Source: CAIKZJ01 sp964626015
GTDB lineage: Bacteria > Bacteroidota > Ignavibacteria > Tepidaquicellales > Tepidaquicellaceae
Reading direction: 5' to 3'
NCBI GenBank assembly: GCA_964626015.1
Contig: CAZVCC010000010.1
Coordinates: 1-64,000, forward strand
DNA: 64,000 bases
Shown: positions 44,670-53,583 of the stretch, piece by piece
How positions within the stretch are numbered: position 1 is the first letter of the stretch
Layout of the letters: each line of letters starts with the position of its first letter
Program-made: the position numbers and the translations under genes
The notes under the pieces: model-generated
Told to the model about the DNA's origin: nothing
The model's database searches: none
Seen by the model: the letters and a program-made list of their open reading frames with translations, nothing else

Positions 44670-45072
44670 TTATTCCCTTCATAATAATGCTGGGTCTATG
44701 GGTAAAAATTTGAATTGAAAAAAGACCCAATAACTAAATAATAACATAATTTACTCTAAAAACAATCCCGTTTTAAGGCATAAATGTTGTAAATATAAAT
44801 CTTTTCATTTCTTGAAATACGGTAAGATAAAACATTAAGTTTAGCTGAAAAAAACCGATTTATCAATAATTTCATTTTTTCACTTGAAAGTATGATTAAT
44901 TTCTAATAGATTGATGCGAATCTGGGTTATGTCTAAATCACACTCCAGTATTGAAACTTCAAGAAATAAATATTAATATTTCAATTTAATTATCCAAACA
45001 TTTATCGGTTTGATAGTTTTTTCAAATATAATTAATCCCTTTTACTAAAATTGAAAGAAAGGTTATGATCTA
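44670..45072. other. Divergent intergenic region upstream of rho
   Basis: No gene or recognised repeat in 403 bp between the E1 gene and rho. AT-rich. I saw no convincing promoter pair with good spacing. A long rho leader is plausible because rho is often autoregulated, but nothing in the sequence proves it. Confidence 0.5.
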
Positions 45073-46353
45073 ATGGGGACGAATTCAAAAGATGATTTAA
45101 TTGCTCAAAATTTTGAGAATTTAAAAACAAAGAAAGTAGCTGAGTTAGTTCAAATAGCTAAAGAGCTAAAATTAACAGGATACAGTGATCTGAAAAAGCA
45201 GGAACTTATTTTTAAAATAATTGAGGCGCAGACCCAAAAAGACGGATTTGCGTTCTCATCTGGTGTTTTAGAGGTCTTACCCGACGGGTATGGTTTTTTA
45301 AGGTCGGTTGACTATAATTATCTTCCTTCGCCGGACGATATTTATGTTTCACCTTCACAGATTAAGAAATTTTCACTTAAAACCGGTGATACGGTAAAAG
45401 GACAGGTCAGACCGCCTAAAGAGGGTGAAAGATTTTTTGCTCTACTAAAAGTAGAAGAGGTAAACTTTAGTGATCCCGAAAAAATTAGAGACAGGATACT
45501 GTTTGATAATCTTACACCGACTTACCCGGTTAGAAAATTTAATATTGAAACAACTCCTGGTGAATATTCAATGCGCGTTATGGATATGTTCATGCCGCTT
45601 GGATTTGGGCAGAGAGGATTGCTAGTCTCACCACCAAAAAGCGGTAAAACAATCTTACTTCAGACTATTGCAAACAGTCTCGCAAGAAATCACCCCGAAG
45701 TGACATTAATTGTTCTTCTAATTGATGAAAGACCTGAGGAAGTTACAGACATGCAGAGAAACGTCAAAGCCGAGGTTGTGAGTTCTACATTCGATGAACC
45801 ACCTGAAAGGCACGTACAGGTCTCTGAAATAGTTATTCAGAAAGCAAGAAGACTCGTAGAAGCAGGCAAAGATGTCGTTATACTACTTGACAGCATAACC
45901 CGTCTTGCAAGAGCGCACAACACAGTAATTCCTCACAGCGGCAAGATACTTTCGGGCGGCGTAGATGCTAACGCATTGCATAAACCTAAAAGATTTTTTG
46001 GTGCTGCAAGAAACATCGATGAAGGCGGAAGTCTTACAATTATCGCGACAGCGCTTGTCGAAACCGGCAGCAGGATGGACGAGGTTATTTTCGAAGAGTT
46101 TAAGGGCACGGGTAATATGGAAGGTGTTCTTGACAGAAAACTATCAGACCGAAGAGTATTCCCTGCACTCGATCTTAATCGCTCGGGTACAAGAAAAGAA
46201 GAGCTCTTATTATCACCAGATGTTCTTAACAGGGTATATCTCCTAAGGAAAATAACTTCTGACCTGAATCCGGTTGAAGCAATGGAGTTCATGCTTGATA
46301 AAATGAGAGGAACAAAATCAAATAAAGAGTTCCTGTCTTCTATGAATTCATAA
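45073..46353 (+). CDS. rho: Transcription termination factor Rho
   Basis: 426 residues, a normal length for Rho. It is a hexameric RNA-dependent ATPase that releases transcripts. N-terminal SAP-like helix bundle (KKVAELVQIAKELKLTGYSDLKKQELIFKI), then the cold-shock RNA-binding fold (GVLEVLPDGYGFLRS, YVSPSQIKKFSLKTGD), then the ATPase core with Walker A PPKSGKT (187-193), Walker B-like VVILLDSITRLARAHN, the Q-loop/R-loop SGGVDANALHKPKRFFGAARN and ETGSRMDEVIFEEFKGTGN. An AAGG element about 10 bp ahead may aid initiation. The next gene is an RNase E/G 29 bp on. Confidence 0.97.
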   Translation: MGTNSKDDLIAQNFENLKTKKVAELVQIAKELKLTGYSDLKKQELIFKIIEAQTQKDGFAFSSGVLEVLPDGYGFLRSVDYNYLPSPDDIYVSPSQIKKFSLKTGDTVKGQVRPPKEGERFFALLKVEEVNFSDPEKIRDRILFDNLTPTYPVRKFNIETTPGEYSMRVMDMFMPLGFGQRGLLVSPPKSGKTILLQTIANSLARNHPEVTLIVLLIDERPEEVTDMQRNVKAEVVSSTFDEPPERHVQVSEIVIQKARRLVEAGKDVVILLDSITRLARAHNTVIPHSGKILSGGVDANALHKPKRFFGAARNIDEGGSLTIIATALVETGSRMDEVIFEEFKGTGNMEGVLDRKLSDRRVFPALDLNRSGTRKEELLLSPDVLNRVYLLRKITSDLNPVEAMEFMLDKMRGTKSNKEFLSSMNS

Positions 46354-46382
46354 ATTGTTTTGAATGAATATATAAGTTCTTA

Positions 46383-47948
46383 ATGAAAAAAGAGATTTTA
46401 ATTAATTCTACTTCATACGAAGTAAGAATTGCAATAATTGAAGAAGGAAAACTTGTAGAATTATTTTATGAAAGCCCGGATTTAACCAGAAATGTTGGTG
46501 ACCTTTACTGGGGCAAGGTTGCGAAAGTTATGCCGGGAATAAGAGCTGCATTTATAAATCTCGGATTCCAACAAGATGCTTTCCTTCATTTTTCCGATAT
46601 TGATACATCAATTGATGATTATTCTTCAATACTCGGTGACGACAGTGACGTTGACGAGGACGATGAGGAGGAAGAAGTAACAACTGCTCCTGTTAAGACG
46701 GTATATAACAGGTCAAAAGCACCGGTCAACATAGAACGAGGTCAGGATATTATTGTCCAGATAATTAAAGAGCCCGTAGGCAATAAAGGTGTACGTGTAA
46801 CCTCCAAGGTTTCACTTCCCGGCAGGTATCTTGTGCTGCTTCCTTTCAACAGAAGAATTGGTATTTCCAAGAAGATATATAATTACAAAGAAAGAAGACG
46901 TCTTAAACAGATAGTAAGACCTCTTCTTCCGGAAGGATTCGGTCTGATCATCAGGACTGTTGCAGCATCTCAGGACGAAAATCTTATAAAAGATGACCTG
47001 AAGAAGTTGGTTTCTACATGGAATGAAATGCAAGCCAAAGCAAAGACTTTAAAACCTCCCGCCATATTGTATAAAGATGTTTCAACAACAAATTCAGTTG
47101 TTCGTGATCTTTTTAGGGATGACGTAACGAGGGTATTAATTGATTCGAAAAAATTATACAAGGAAATAAAAGGCAATCTTGATATTAACTCTCCCGAATT
47201 TTCAGAAAAAGTCGAGTTATACTCAAACTCAGCACCTTTGTTCGATGTCTACAATGTTGAAAAACAGATTGAAGAATCATTAAGTAAGAAAGTTTGGCTT
47301 AAGAATTCCGGTTATATTGTTATTGAAACCACAGAAGCAATGACCGTGGTGGATGTTAACAGCGGGAAGTATGCCAAATCAAGAGACCAGGAACAGAATT
47401 CATTGAGGATGAATTTCGAGGCAGCAAAAGAGATCGCAAGACAGCTAAGGTTAAGAGATATTGGTGGAATAATTGTTGTTGATTTTATTGACCTGTATGA
47501 AGATTCGAACAAAAGGAAACTGCACGAAGAGCTTAAAAGAGAGTTCAGAAAAGACCGCGCTAAAATCACAGTTCTTCAAATGACAGATTTTGGACTGGTT
47601 CAGATAACAAGGCAGAGAATCAGACAAAACATTCTGAACAGGATGTCAGACAGCTGCCCAATGTGTATTGGGACAGGCAGAGTACAGTCTAAGATGGCAT
47701 TTGTTACCGAGATTGAAACTTGGCTGCAAAGATTCAGGGGCGGCGGCGGGGATATGTTTCTGAGAATGCGCGTAAATCCGTTAATAAAACATTATTTAAC
47801 GAGTGGATTTATAAATAAGATTCTTCGGTTATGTATTAAATACAGAACGATAATTAAGCTTGAAGTAGATGAAAAACTTCCATTATCAGATTTTCGCTTT
47901 CTAACTGTAAAGAGTAAGACTGATATTACCGAGGAATACAGTGTATAG
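46383..47948 (+). CDS. rng: RNase E/G family endoribonuclease
   Basis: 521 residues. The catalytic core is present: an N-terminal S1 RNA-binding domain (about 35-125), catalytic Asp324 in VVDVNSG and Asp367 in VVDFIDL. Their 43-residue spacing matches the RNase E pair D303/D346. The zinc-link motif is CPMC (425-428). The S1 domain holds an acidic insert (DDSDVDEDDEEEE, near 83-98). Length fits RNase G rather than RNase E, which has a long disordered tail. It probably matures rRNA and turns over mRNA. Follows rho closely; joint transcription would group RNA termination and decay. Confidence 0.9.
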   Translation: MKKEILINSTSYEVRIAIIEEGKLVELFYESPDLTRNVGDLYWGKVAKVMPGIRAAFINLGFQQDAFLHFSDIDTSIDDYSSILGDDSDVDEDDEEEEVTTAPVKTVYNRSKAPVNIERGQDIIVQIIKEPVGNKGVRVTSKVSLPGRYLVLLPFNRRIGISKKIYNYKERRRLKQIVRPLLPEGFGLIIRTVAASQDENLIKDDLKKLVSTWNEMQAKAKTLKPPAILYKDVSTTNSVVRDLFRDDVTRVLIDSKKLYKEIKGNLDINSPEFSEKVELYSNSAPLFDVYNVEKQIEESLSKKVWLKNSGYIVIETTEAMTVVDVNSGKYAKSRDQEQNSLRMNFEAAKEIARQLRLRDIGGIIVVDFIDLYEDSNKRKLHEELKREFRKDRAKITVLQMTDFGLVQITRQRIRQNILNRMSDSCPMCIGTGRVQSKMAFVTEIETWLQRFRGGGGDMFLRMRVNPLIKHYLTSGFINKILRLCIKYRTIIKLEVDEKLPLSDFRFLTVKSKTDITEEYSV

Positions 47949-47984
47949 TTTTTATTTTATTTATTAATATAAATATTTTAAGAT

Positions 47985-49649
47985 TTGCCGAAATTAATTA
48001 TAGATAACAAAGAGGTTGAATACAATACCGGGCAGACTGTAATCGAAGCTGCAAAGGCTGCCGGGATTGAAATACCGCATTTTTGCTGGCATCCGGGTTT
48101 ATCTGTATCGGGTAACTGCAGAATTTGTCTTGTCGAAATAGAAAAGCTGCCGAAACTTGCCATTGCCTGCTCGACAGTAGCAACTGAAGGTATGATTGTT
48201 CATACTAAATCCCCGAAAGTAATAGAGGCACAAAATGCTGTTATGGAGTTCCTGCTCATTAATCATCCTCTGGATTGTCCTATTTGTGACGAAGCGGGCG
48301 AATGCAAACTTCAGGATTATTCTTTTAAGTACAGCAAAGGACTTTCACGTTTTGATGAAGAGAAGAATCATAAAGATAAAAGAATATCACTCGGACCTAA
48401 TGTAATGTTTGATCAGGAAAGATGTATAAGCTGTTCACGCTGCATAAGATTCTGCGATGAAATAGCAAAAGAACCTCAACTTACATTTATCCAGAGAGGC
48501 GAGAAAGTCACAATAAGAACTTTCCCCGGGAAAGAACTTGACAATCCTTACTCAATGAACGTTATTGAAATTTGTCCAGTCGGTGCATTAACATCAAAGC
48601 ATTTCAGATTCCGTTCCAGAGTGTGGGAGATGTCGTTTACTGATTCAATATGCCCTGGTTGTTCAAGGGGATGCAATAGTATTATTGGAGTAAGACAAAA
48701 TGAGATACTTCGTATTGAACCAAGGGAGAACCTTGAAGTCAATAACTGGTGGCTTTGCGACTGGGGCAGACTGAATACTATAAAAGATTTAAGCAATATT
48801 GAGAAAAGATACAACCTGCCTATGATAAAACCTGAAGAGGAAGAATCAGAGGCTAATAAAATCATTGAAGTCTCATGGGAAGAAGCTGTCTCAAAAGCAG
48901 TATCTGTAATCAACGGGAAGAAGGGAGATTTTCTCTTTATCGCCTCTCCGTACTCAACGCTTGAAGATAATTATGCACTGATGAAATTTGCAAAAGAAGT
49001 TTTTAACAGCCGCGATGTATTTTACATCCCTCAAATTGATGATTCATTTGGAGATGATATACTAAGAAAATCAGATAAAACACCTAACTCAAACGGACTG
49101 GAAGCCCTCGGAATAAAGCAGTTGCAGGAAGAAACACTGAATGATATAAACTCAGGAAAATACATGGCATTATACGTGATAAATGATGATATTAGCAGGG
49201 ATTCCAAACTCACAAAATTAATCTCAAGATTTGAAGTTTCAGTATTCCATCTCAACATTAAAAACAAATTTTCGGAATCTATTGCGGATATAGTATTTTC
49301 CGAATCTTCTTATGCTGAAATCAACGGTACGTTCATGAATTTTCAGGGGCGAATTCAGAGATTAAGACCTGCTTTAGCAACACTTGAGCAGGAAAGACTT
49401 CTAGGAGAATATTCGCTATCGAGACTTGATAAATTCGGTGCTCCAAATGACAGATGGACAAAAGACAACAGGTTTAATGCTAGACCAACATGGAAAATAC
49501 TTAAACAGATTGCTAAAGTATTCGGAGTTAATTTTAAATTTGAAAACTCTGAAGAGGTATTTACAGAACTTTGCAATGAAGTATTCGGAATCAAAGACAT
49601 GGATTACGATAAAGTTGGTGACAAAGGCTACATATTACAAACAAAATAG
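47985..49649 (+). CDS. nuoG: NADH-quinone oxidoreductase subunit G-like protein, short form
   Basis: 554 residues from a TTG start. The N-terminus is a 2Fe-2S ferredoxin domain with CWHPGLSVSGNCRIC and a later Cys; then the His-Cys region CPICDEAGECKLQDY; then a 4Fe-4S ferredoxin-type segment with CISCSRCIRFC. A molybdopterin-type Fe-S start (CPGCSRGCNS) follows, and a shortened C-terminal oxidoreductase domain. Full NuoG proteins often exceed 700 residues, so the last domain is trimmed. It likely belongs to complex I, but no other nuo genes are adjacent, which is unusual. A hydrogenase or formate dehydrogenase diaphorase-type subunit is an alternative. Confidence 0.8.
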   Translation: MPKLIIDNKEVEYNTGQTVIEAAKAAGIEIPHFCWHPGLSVSGNCRICLVEIEKLPKLAIACSTVATEGMIVHTKSPKVIEAQNAVMEFLLINHPLDCPICDEAGECKLQDYSFKYSKGLSRFDEEKNHKDKRISLGPNVMFDQERCISCSRCIRFCDEIAKEPQLTFIQRGEKVTIRTFPGKELDNPYSMNVIEICPVGALTSKHFRFRSRVWEMSFTDSICPGCSRGCNSIIGVRQNEILRIEPRENLEVNNWWLCDWGRLNTIKDLSNIEKRYNLPMIKPEEEESEANKIIEVSWEEAVSKAVSVINGKKGDFLFIASPYSTLEDNYALMKFAKEVFNSRDVFYIPQIDDSFGDDILRKSDKTPNSNGLEALGIKQLQEETLNDINSGKYMALYVINDDISRDSKLTKLISRFEVSVFHLNIKNKFSESIADIVFSESSYAEINGTFMNFQGRIQRLRPALATLEQERLLGEYSLSRLDKFGAPNDRWTKDNRFNARPTWKILKQIAKVFGVNFKFENSEEVFTELCNEVFGIKDMDYDKVGDKGYILQTK

Positions 49650-49663
49650 GTTTAAATTATAAC

Positions 49664-49688
49664 GGCGCACTTATTTAATAAGTGCGCC
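49664..49688. terminator. Hairpin between convergent genes
   Basis: GGCGCACTTA (49664-49673) pairs perfectly with TAAGTGCGCC (49679-49688) around TTTAA. The following T tract is weak on both strands, so it may act as an mRNA 3' stabiliser as well as a terminator. Confidence 0.7.
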
Positions 49689-49694
49689 TTAATA

Positions 49695-50030
49695 TTAAGT
49701 TTGCTCTGCTTCCCTTTCTTTCTTCCTTTTAATAAAATCATTGATGTAAAAAATAAGTGATATCAAGGATACGGCTGCCATTATGATAATAATTGTGTTT
49801 CCTCTTATACCTCCAACAATGAAAAACATAATTGTAGTAAGACCTGTAAGCCCGACGCCGATATGTGCAGCAACCGAATTCTCTTTTTTAACCGGTATTA
49901 CAAGTCCGAGAAGTATTACCCCGATTGCAGGAGCTATCAAAGCAGTTGGACTGCCAGAAGTTATGAAACCAAATATTCCAAGAGCTATTAACACAATAGA
50001 ATGAAACGTCATTACTTGATAATTTTTCAT
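49695..50030 (-). CDS. Small four-helix membrane protein
   Basis: 111 residues, about four membrane helices: TFHSIVLIALGIFGFI, LIAPAIGVILLGLVIPV, HIGVGLTGLTTIMFFIVGGI and TIIIIMAAVSLISLIFYI. It ends in a basic/acidic tail (KRKKEREAEQT). GSPTALIAPAIG is reminiscent of the TMEM14-type small membrane family, but I cannot confirm that. The gene stands alone on the minus strand. Function unknown. Confidence 0.65.
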   Translation of the reverse strand: MKNYQVMTFHSIVLIALGIFGFITSGSPTALIAPAIGVILLGLVIPVKKENSVAAHIGVGLTGLTTIMFFIVGGIRGNTIIIIMAAVSLISLIFYINDFIKRKKEREAEQT

Positions 50031-50141
50031 ATTATTTCGTTTAAAATTAGTTTATAATCATAAATTCAAACACATATTGTAAAGTTATCGTTCATTGGGA
50101 ACATACTTTTTAAAACAATAGTATTAAACAAAAACAATCAT

Positions 50142-51047
50142 ATGAGAAAAATAAGTTTATATCTTGCGATACCTGTCTTGTTCGTTTTTATACTGTTTGG
50201 GTGTGAAACCGAATCAGACAAATTGCCGGTCAATGTTGAGAAATCATCTGATTTATTGCAGGAATCAGGGATTAGGAATAACGAATCCTCAACTAATAAA
50301 TCGCGCAATATATCAGACAATAGAACTTCGACTGATGACAAACTTCCCGAGATAAAAGACCAGAGAATGATAATTAAAACAGGTTCTTTGAGCCTGGATA
50401 TTGAGAAGTATGATGATGCAGAAGTGAAAATACTGGAGATTGTTAAATCACAAGGTGGATTCGTGTCGAAAAGCAATAACACAGTGAATGCAAGCGGAAG
50501 CAAGTCCGGTACAATTACTGTAAAAGTGCCTGCGGATAAGTTTGATTTGCTCGTTTCTGAAATCAGCAAAATCGGAAAAGTTGTAAACCAGAACATTCAG
50601 GCGAGTGATGTCACAGAAGAATATGTTGACCTTGAATCGCGTCTGAAAACACAGAAAGAACTTGAGCAAAGACTAATAAAACTGCTCGATGAAAAAGCTG
50701 TTAAACTTTCAGATGTAATAGAAATAGAAGAAAAACTTGCTTCTGTCAGGCAAAAGATTGAAAGTATCGAAGGCAAGATGAAACTTCTCAAATCACAGTC
50801 AGATTTATCAACGCTTACAATAAACGTGTATGAGCCTTCTATGCTGAGCACTTCCTCCGGCGGCGGTTTCTTCTACGAACTTAAACAAGCAATAAAGAAG
50901 GGATTGTCAGGATTTACAAAAGTAATTGCTGTATTAATAGTTTTTATAATTTCCGTAATACCAGTACTTTTATTGGCATACATCGTTTACCGCATTATTA
51001 AACTAATTCTAAAACGAAGAAAGCAGAATAAATCCGTAAAGCAATAA
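50142..51047 (+). CDS. DUF4349 lipoprotein
   Basis: 301 residues. Lipoprotein signal with lipobox LFGC (Cys21), a polar low-complexity linker to about residue 70, then the DUF4349 domain (IIKTGSLSLDIEKYDDAEVKI, GGFVSKSNNT, GTITVKVPADKFDLLVSEI and YVDLESRLKTQKELEQRL). The latter half is a coiled coil. A membrane segment near the C-terminus (FTKVIAVLIVFIISVIPVLLLAYIVY) ends in a basic tail. A lipoprotein that also spans the membrane near its end is the family norm. Role unknown. Confidence 0.85.
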   Translation: MRKISLYLAIPVLFVFILFGCETESDKLPVNVEKSSDLLQESGIRNNESSTNKSRNISDNRTSTDDKLPEIKDQRMIIKTGSLSLDIEKYDDAEVKILEIVKSQGGFVSKSNNTVNASGSKSGTITVKVPADKFDLLVSEISKIGKVVNQNIQASDVTEEYVDLESRLKTQKELEQRLIKLLDEKAVKLSDVIEIEEKLASVRQKIESIEGKMKLLKSQSDLSTLTINVYEPSMLSTSSGGGFFYELKQAIKKGLSGFTKVIAVLIVFIISVIPVLLLAYIVYRIIKLILKRRKQNKSVKQ

Positions 51048-51050
51048 ACA

Positions 51051-51088
51051 AAAATCCTTTCTTATGTTAATACATCAGGAAGGATTTT
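51051..51088. terminator. Hairpin terminator overlapping a neighbouring stop codon
   Basis: AAAATCCTT (51051-51059) pairs with AAGGATTTT (51080-51088); the stem extends by a G-U and a G-C to about 11 bp. The right arm overlaps the stop codon of the minus-strand YbjQ gene, so the genes share it. Confidence 0.7.
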
Positions 51089-51416
51089 ATTCTTTTTCCA
51101 TTATGACAGCTGTACCGTATGCGAGGACCTCTGTTACTCCCGACATGACATCGTTTGCATCGTAGCGCATACCAACAATGGCATTAGCCCCCATTTCTTC
51201 GGCATGTTTTACCATGATTTCAAACGCCTCAACTCTTGTTTTCTCGCAAAGTTCTGTAAATAAAGTGATGTTTCCTCCGACTATTGTTTGCAAGGATGCA
51301 CCTATGGTTGCAAACATATTTCTCGAGCGTACGGTAATTCCTCTGACAACGCCAAGGTTTTTGACTATTTTATAGCCGTCGATCGTAAAAGCTGTGGTAA
51401 TTAATGAGTTATCCAT
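51087..51416 (-). CDS. YbjQ family protein
   Basis: 109 residues, typical length. Conserved pattern: ITTAFTIDGYKIVKNLGVVRGITVRSRN, HAEEMGANAIVGMRYDAND and EVLAYGTAVIME. The family forms pentameric beta-rich rings with a proposed heavy-metal-binding role, but the function is unresolved. The ATG is at 51414-51416 with no good Shine-Dalgarno. Single gene, divergent from the RapZ-like gene. Confidence 0.88.
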   Translation of the reverse strand: MDNSLITTAFTIDGYKIVKNLGVVRGITVRSRNMFATIGASLQTIVGGNITLFTELCEKTRVEAFEIMVKHAEEMGANAIVGMRYDANDVMSGVTEVLAYGTAVIMEKE

Positions 51417-51496
51417 TTTGATTTAATTTTAAGTCAATATTGATTATCTTTATTTCCCTTTGATTACGGGTCCTTTTATAAATTTAACGAAAAATA

Positions 51497-51886
51497 TTGC
51501 TAAAAGTTAGAGTATTTTCATTCAGTTACCTTCACGGTGGAATCCCATCAGACGATTCAGGAAATGGAGGAGGTTTTGTCTTTGACTGCAGGTTTATCGA
51601 CAATCCCGGAAGATTCTCTGAGTATAAGTCCAAAACCGGAAAAGATTTTGATGTGAAATTTTATATTGAAACGCAGACAAAGATGACCGGTTTCTTGAAG
51701 AATGTGTTTTTTATTGTGGATGAAGCGATTGAAAAATACTCTCAAAGGGATTTCACGAATTTAATGGTATCATTCGGATGCACGGGAGGACAGCATCGGT
51801 CAGTTTATGCAGCTGAGGCAATGGCAAAGCACATTTCTGAAAAATTTCCTAATGTTCTTTACGAAATAAATCATAATAATATATAA
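51497..51886 (+). CDS. Stand-alone RapZ C-terminal domain protein
   Basis: 129 residues with a TTG start. It matches the C-terminal half of the RNase adaptor RapZ: VFSFSYLHGGIPSDD, GGGFVFDCRFIDNPGR, ETQTKMTGFLKNVFFIVDEAIEKY and SFGCTGGQHRSVYAAEAMAKHI, the last being the highly conserved CTGGQHRSV element. The ATPase-like N-terminal domain of RapZ is missing, and the neighbours are not kinases. In full-length RapZ this half binds small RNAs and glucosamine-6-phosphate. Whether the free domain does so is not known. The next gene starts 4 bp on. Confidence 0.85.
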   Translation: MLKVRVFSFSYLHGGIPSDDSGNGGGFVFDCRFIDNPGRFSEYKSKTGKDFDVKFYIETQTKMTGFLKNVFFIVDEAIEKYSQRDFTNLMVSFGCTGGQHRSVYAAEAMAKHISEKFPNVLYEINHNNI

Positions 51887-51890
51887 ATAA

Positions 51891-53540
51891 ATGTCTAAAA
51901 AATTGTTAGTTCTGCTTCTTATATTCTGTATTAAAGGAGCCTATGCACAGTTTACACCTTCGCTTGTTACAGTTGATACTACTGTTACAAAGAGTATTAA
52001 ATCAAAATCATTCTTTGTGAAGAATCCAGTAAACAGAGTAATTCAAGTTACAAACATAAGAACATTGACCCAGCAGTTCACCTGTAATGCTGCGCCGTTT
52101 GTTATTAATCCATTCGATAGCGTACTAGTTACTTTAAATTTTTACACTAATCAGAATATCACTTACAGAGATTTTGTTATATTTGAGAATTACGGACTGA
52201 ATTCTCCAATAGTGTACTATATTGTAGCAACAGCCAAATATCCCGATGCATTATATTCCTTTACTCAGGGACTTATCGATGAACCTTTAAAAACAGCACT
52301 CAGGACTTTTACAACGACAGGGTACATTACACTGGGGTACAATACAGCACGTGACCACATGTACGGAACGATAGACCATTACGAATCGCCCGATACTCTC
52401 GAATGTGTATACACAGGCAGGCGTGCATACGTGAAGACCAGAGCGCAAGCTACTGCACAAGGTTTTAATTGTGAGCATACTTATCCTCAGGGTTTTTTCA
52501 ATTCAGCCGACCCGATGGTAAGCGACATATTTCATTTATATCCAACTGACGATGCCGCGAATAATGCAAGGGGTAATTATCCTTTCGGACTTCCTATTAC
52601 TAATATAACTTATAATGTCGGAGGCTCAAAGCTCGGAAAAGATTCTCAGGGTGAAACCGTTTTTGAGCCGAGAGATGTGCACAAAGGTAATGTTGCCAGA
52701 AGTCTTTTTTATTTCAGCGTAAAATACTCAGCTAATTACGGAGGATTCATGACTGCAAAACAAGAAGGAATCCTTCGACAATGGAATGTGTCAGATACAG
52801 TTGACTCAAAAGAACGCCTACGTAATACAAGAATAAAAAGTTTTCAGAATGTATTTAATCCGTTCATCGACCATCCCGAGCTTGTTGAACGTATCAAAAG
52901 CACTTATTCCGTGATACCTGCTTTATCAAAGCCTGAAATTTCAGCATTACCCAATAATGTTGTCTATGATACACTTACGGTAAATGACACTATAAGCTAT
53001 TATGTAGCAGTGATGAATTACGGTACTGGAAATCTTGCAATAAATTCTGTAACATCAAATCTCCCGCAATTCATAGTTGAAAATTTTCCACAAAGCATAC
53101 CTCAGAATGAACTGAGATACATAAAAGTAAAGTTTAAACCTACGGCAATAAACCAAACTTATAACGGTGTATTATTTATACAAAATCCCGACAGCAATAT
53201 ATCAGTAAATCTTATTGGATTCAGCAATATGCAAACCGGTATTACAAAAATATCAACTCTAATACCTGAAGAACTGACTTTGATGCAAAATTATCCTAAT
53301 CCTTTTAATCCTGTAACAAAAATCAGGTTTGCTGTTCCCGTAAAATTATCAGGTGTAATTATAATGCTTAGAATTTATGACCTAACGGGTAAAGAAGTAG
53401 CTAATCCGGTAAACGCCAGCATGAATGCAGGCTATTATGAAACTGACTTTAATGCTTCAGACCTCGCAAGCGGAGTCTATGTTTACAGGTTACAGGCAGG
53501 AAATTTCACGGTACAGAAAAAGTTTACACTAATTAAATAA
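51891..53540 (+). CDS. Secreted endonuclease I with T9SS sorting domain
   Basis: 549 residues: signal peptide (MSKKLLVLLLIFCIKGAYAQ), a leading beta-sandwich region with abnormal-spindle-like feel (residues 25-115), and the endonuclease I (His-Me finger) domain, about 120-345. The catalytic His196 is in NCEHTYPQGF, followed by DIFHLYPTDDAANNARGNYPFG. A second sandwich region and a type A sorting domain (LMQNYPNPFNPVT...QKKFTLIK) end the protein. It would cut DNA outside the cell, supplying nucleotides or phosphate or loosening extracellular DNA. The sorting domain shows no palindromic insert. Confidence 0.9.
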   Translation: MSKKLLVLLLIFCIKGAYAQFTPSLVTVDTTVTKSIKSKSFFVKNPVNRVIQVTNIRTLTQQFTCNAAPFVINPFDSVLVTLNFYTNQNITYRDFVIFENYGLNSPIVYYIVATAKYPDALYSFTQGLIDEPLKTALRTFTTTGYITLGYNTARDHMYGTIDHYESPDTLECVYTGRRAYVKTRAQATAQGFNCEHTYPQGFFNSADPMVSDIFHLYPTDDAANNARGNYPFGLPITNITYNVGGSKLGKDSQGETVFEPRDVHKGNVARSLFYFSVKYSANYGGFMTAKQEGILRQWNVSDTVDSKERLRNTRIKSFQNVFNPFIDHPELVERIKSTYSVIPALSKPEISALPNNVVYDTLTVNDTISYYVAVMNYGTGNLAINSVTSNLPQFIVENFPQSIPQNELRYIKVKFKPTAINQTYNGVLFIQNPDSNISVNLIGFSNMQTGITKISTLIPEELTLMQNYPNPFNPVTKIRFAVPVKLSGVIIMLRIYDLTGKEVANPVNASMNAGYYETDFNASDLASGVYVYRLQAGNFTVQKKFTLIK

Positions 53541-53583
53541 AAAATATAAATATCTTCAATATAAAATTCAAAGTATAGTTAAC

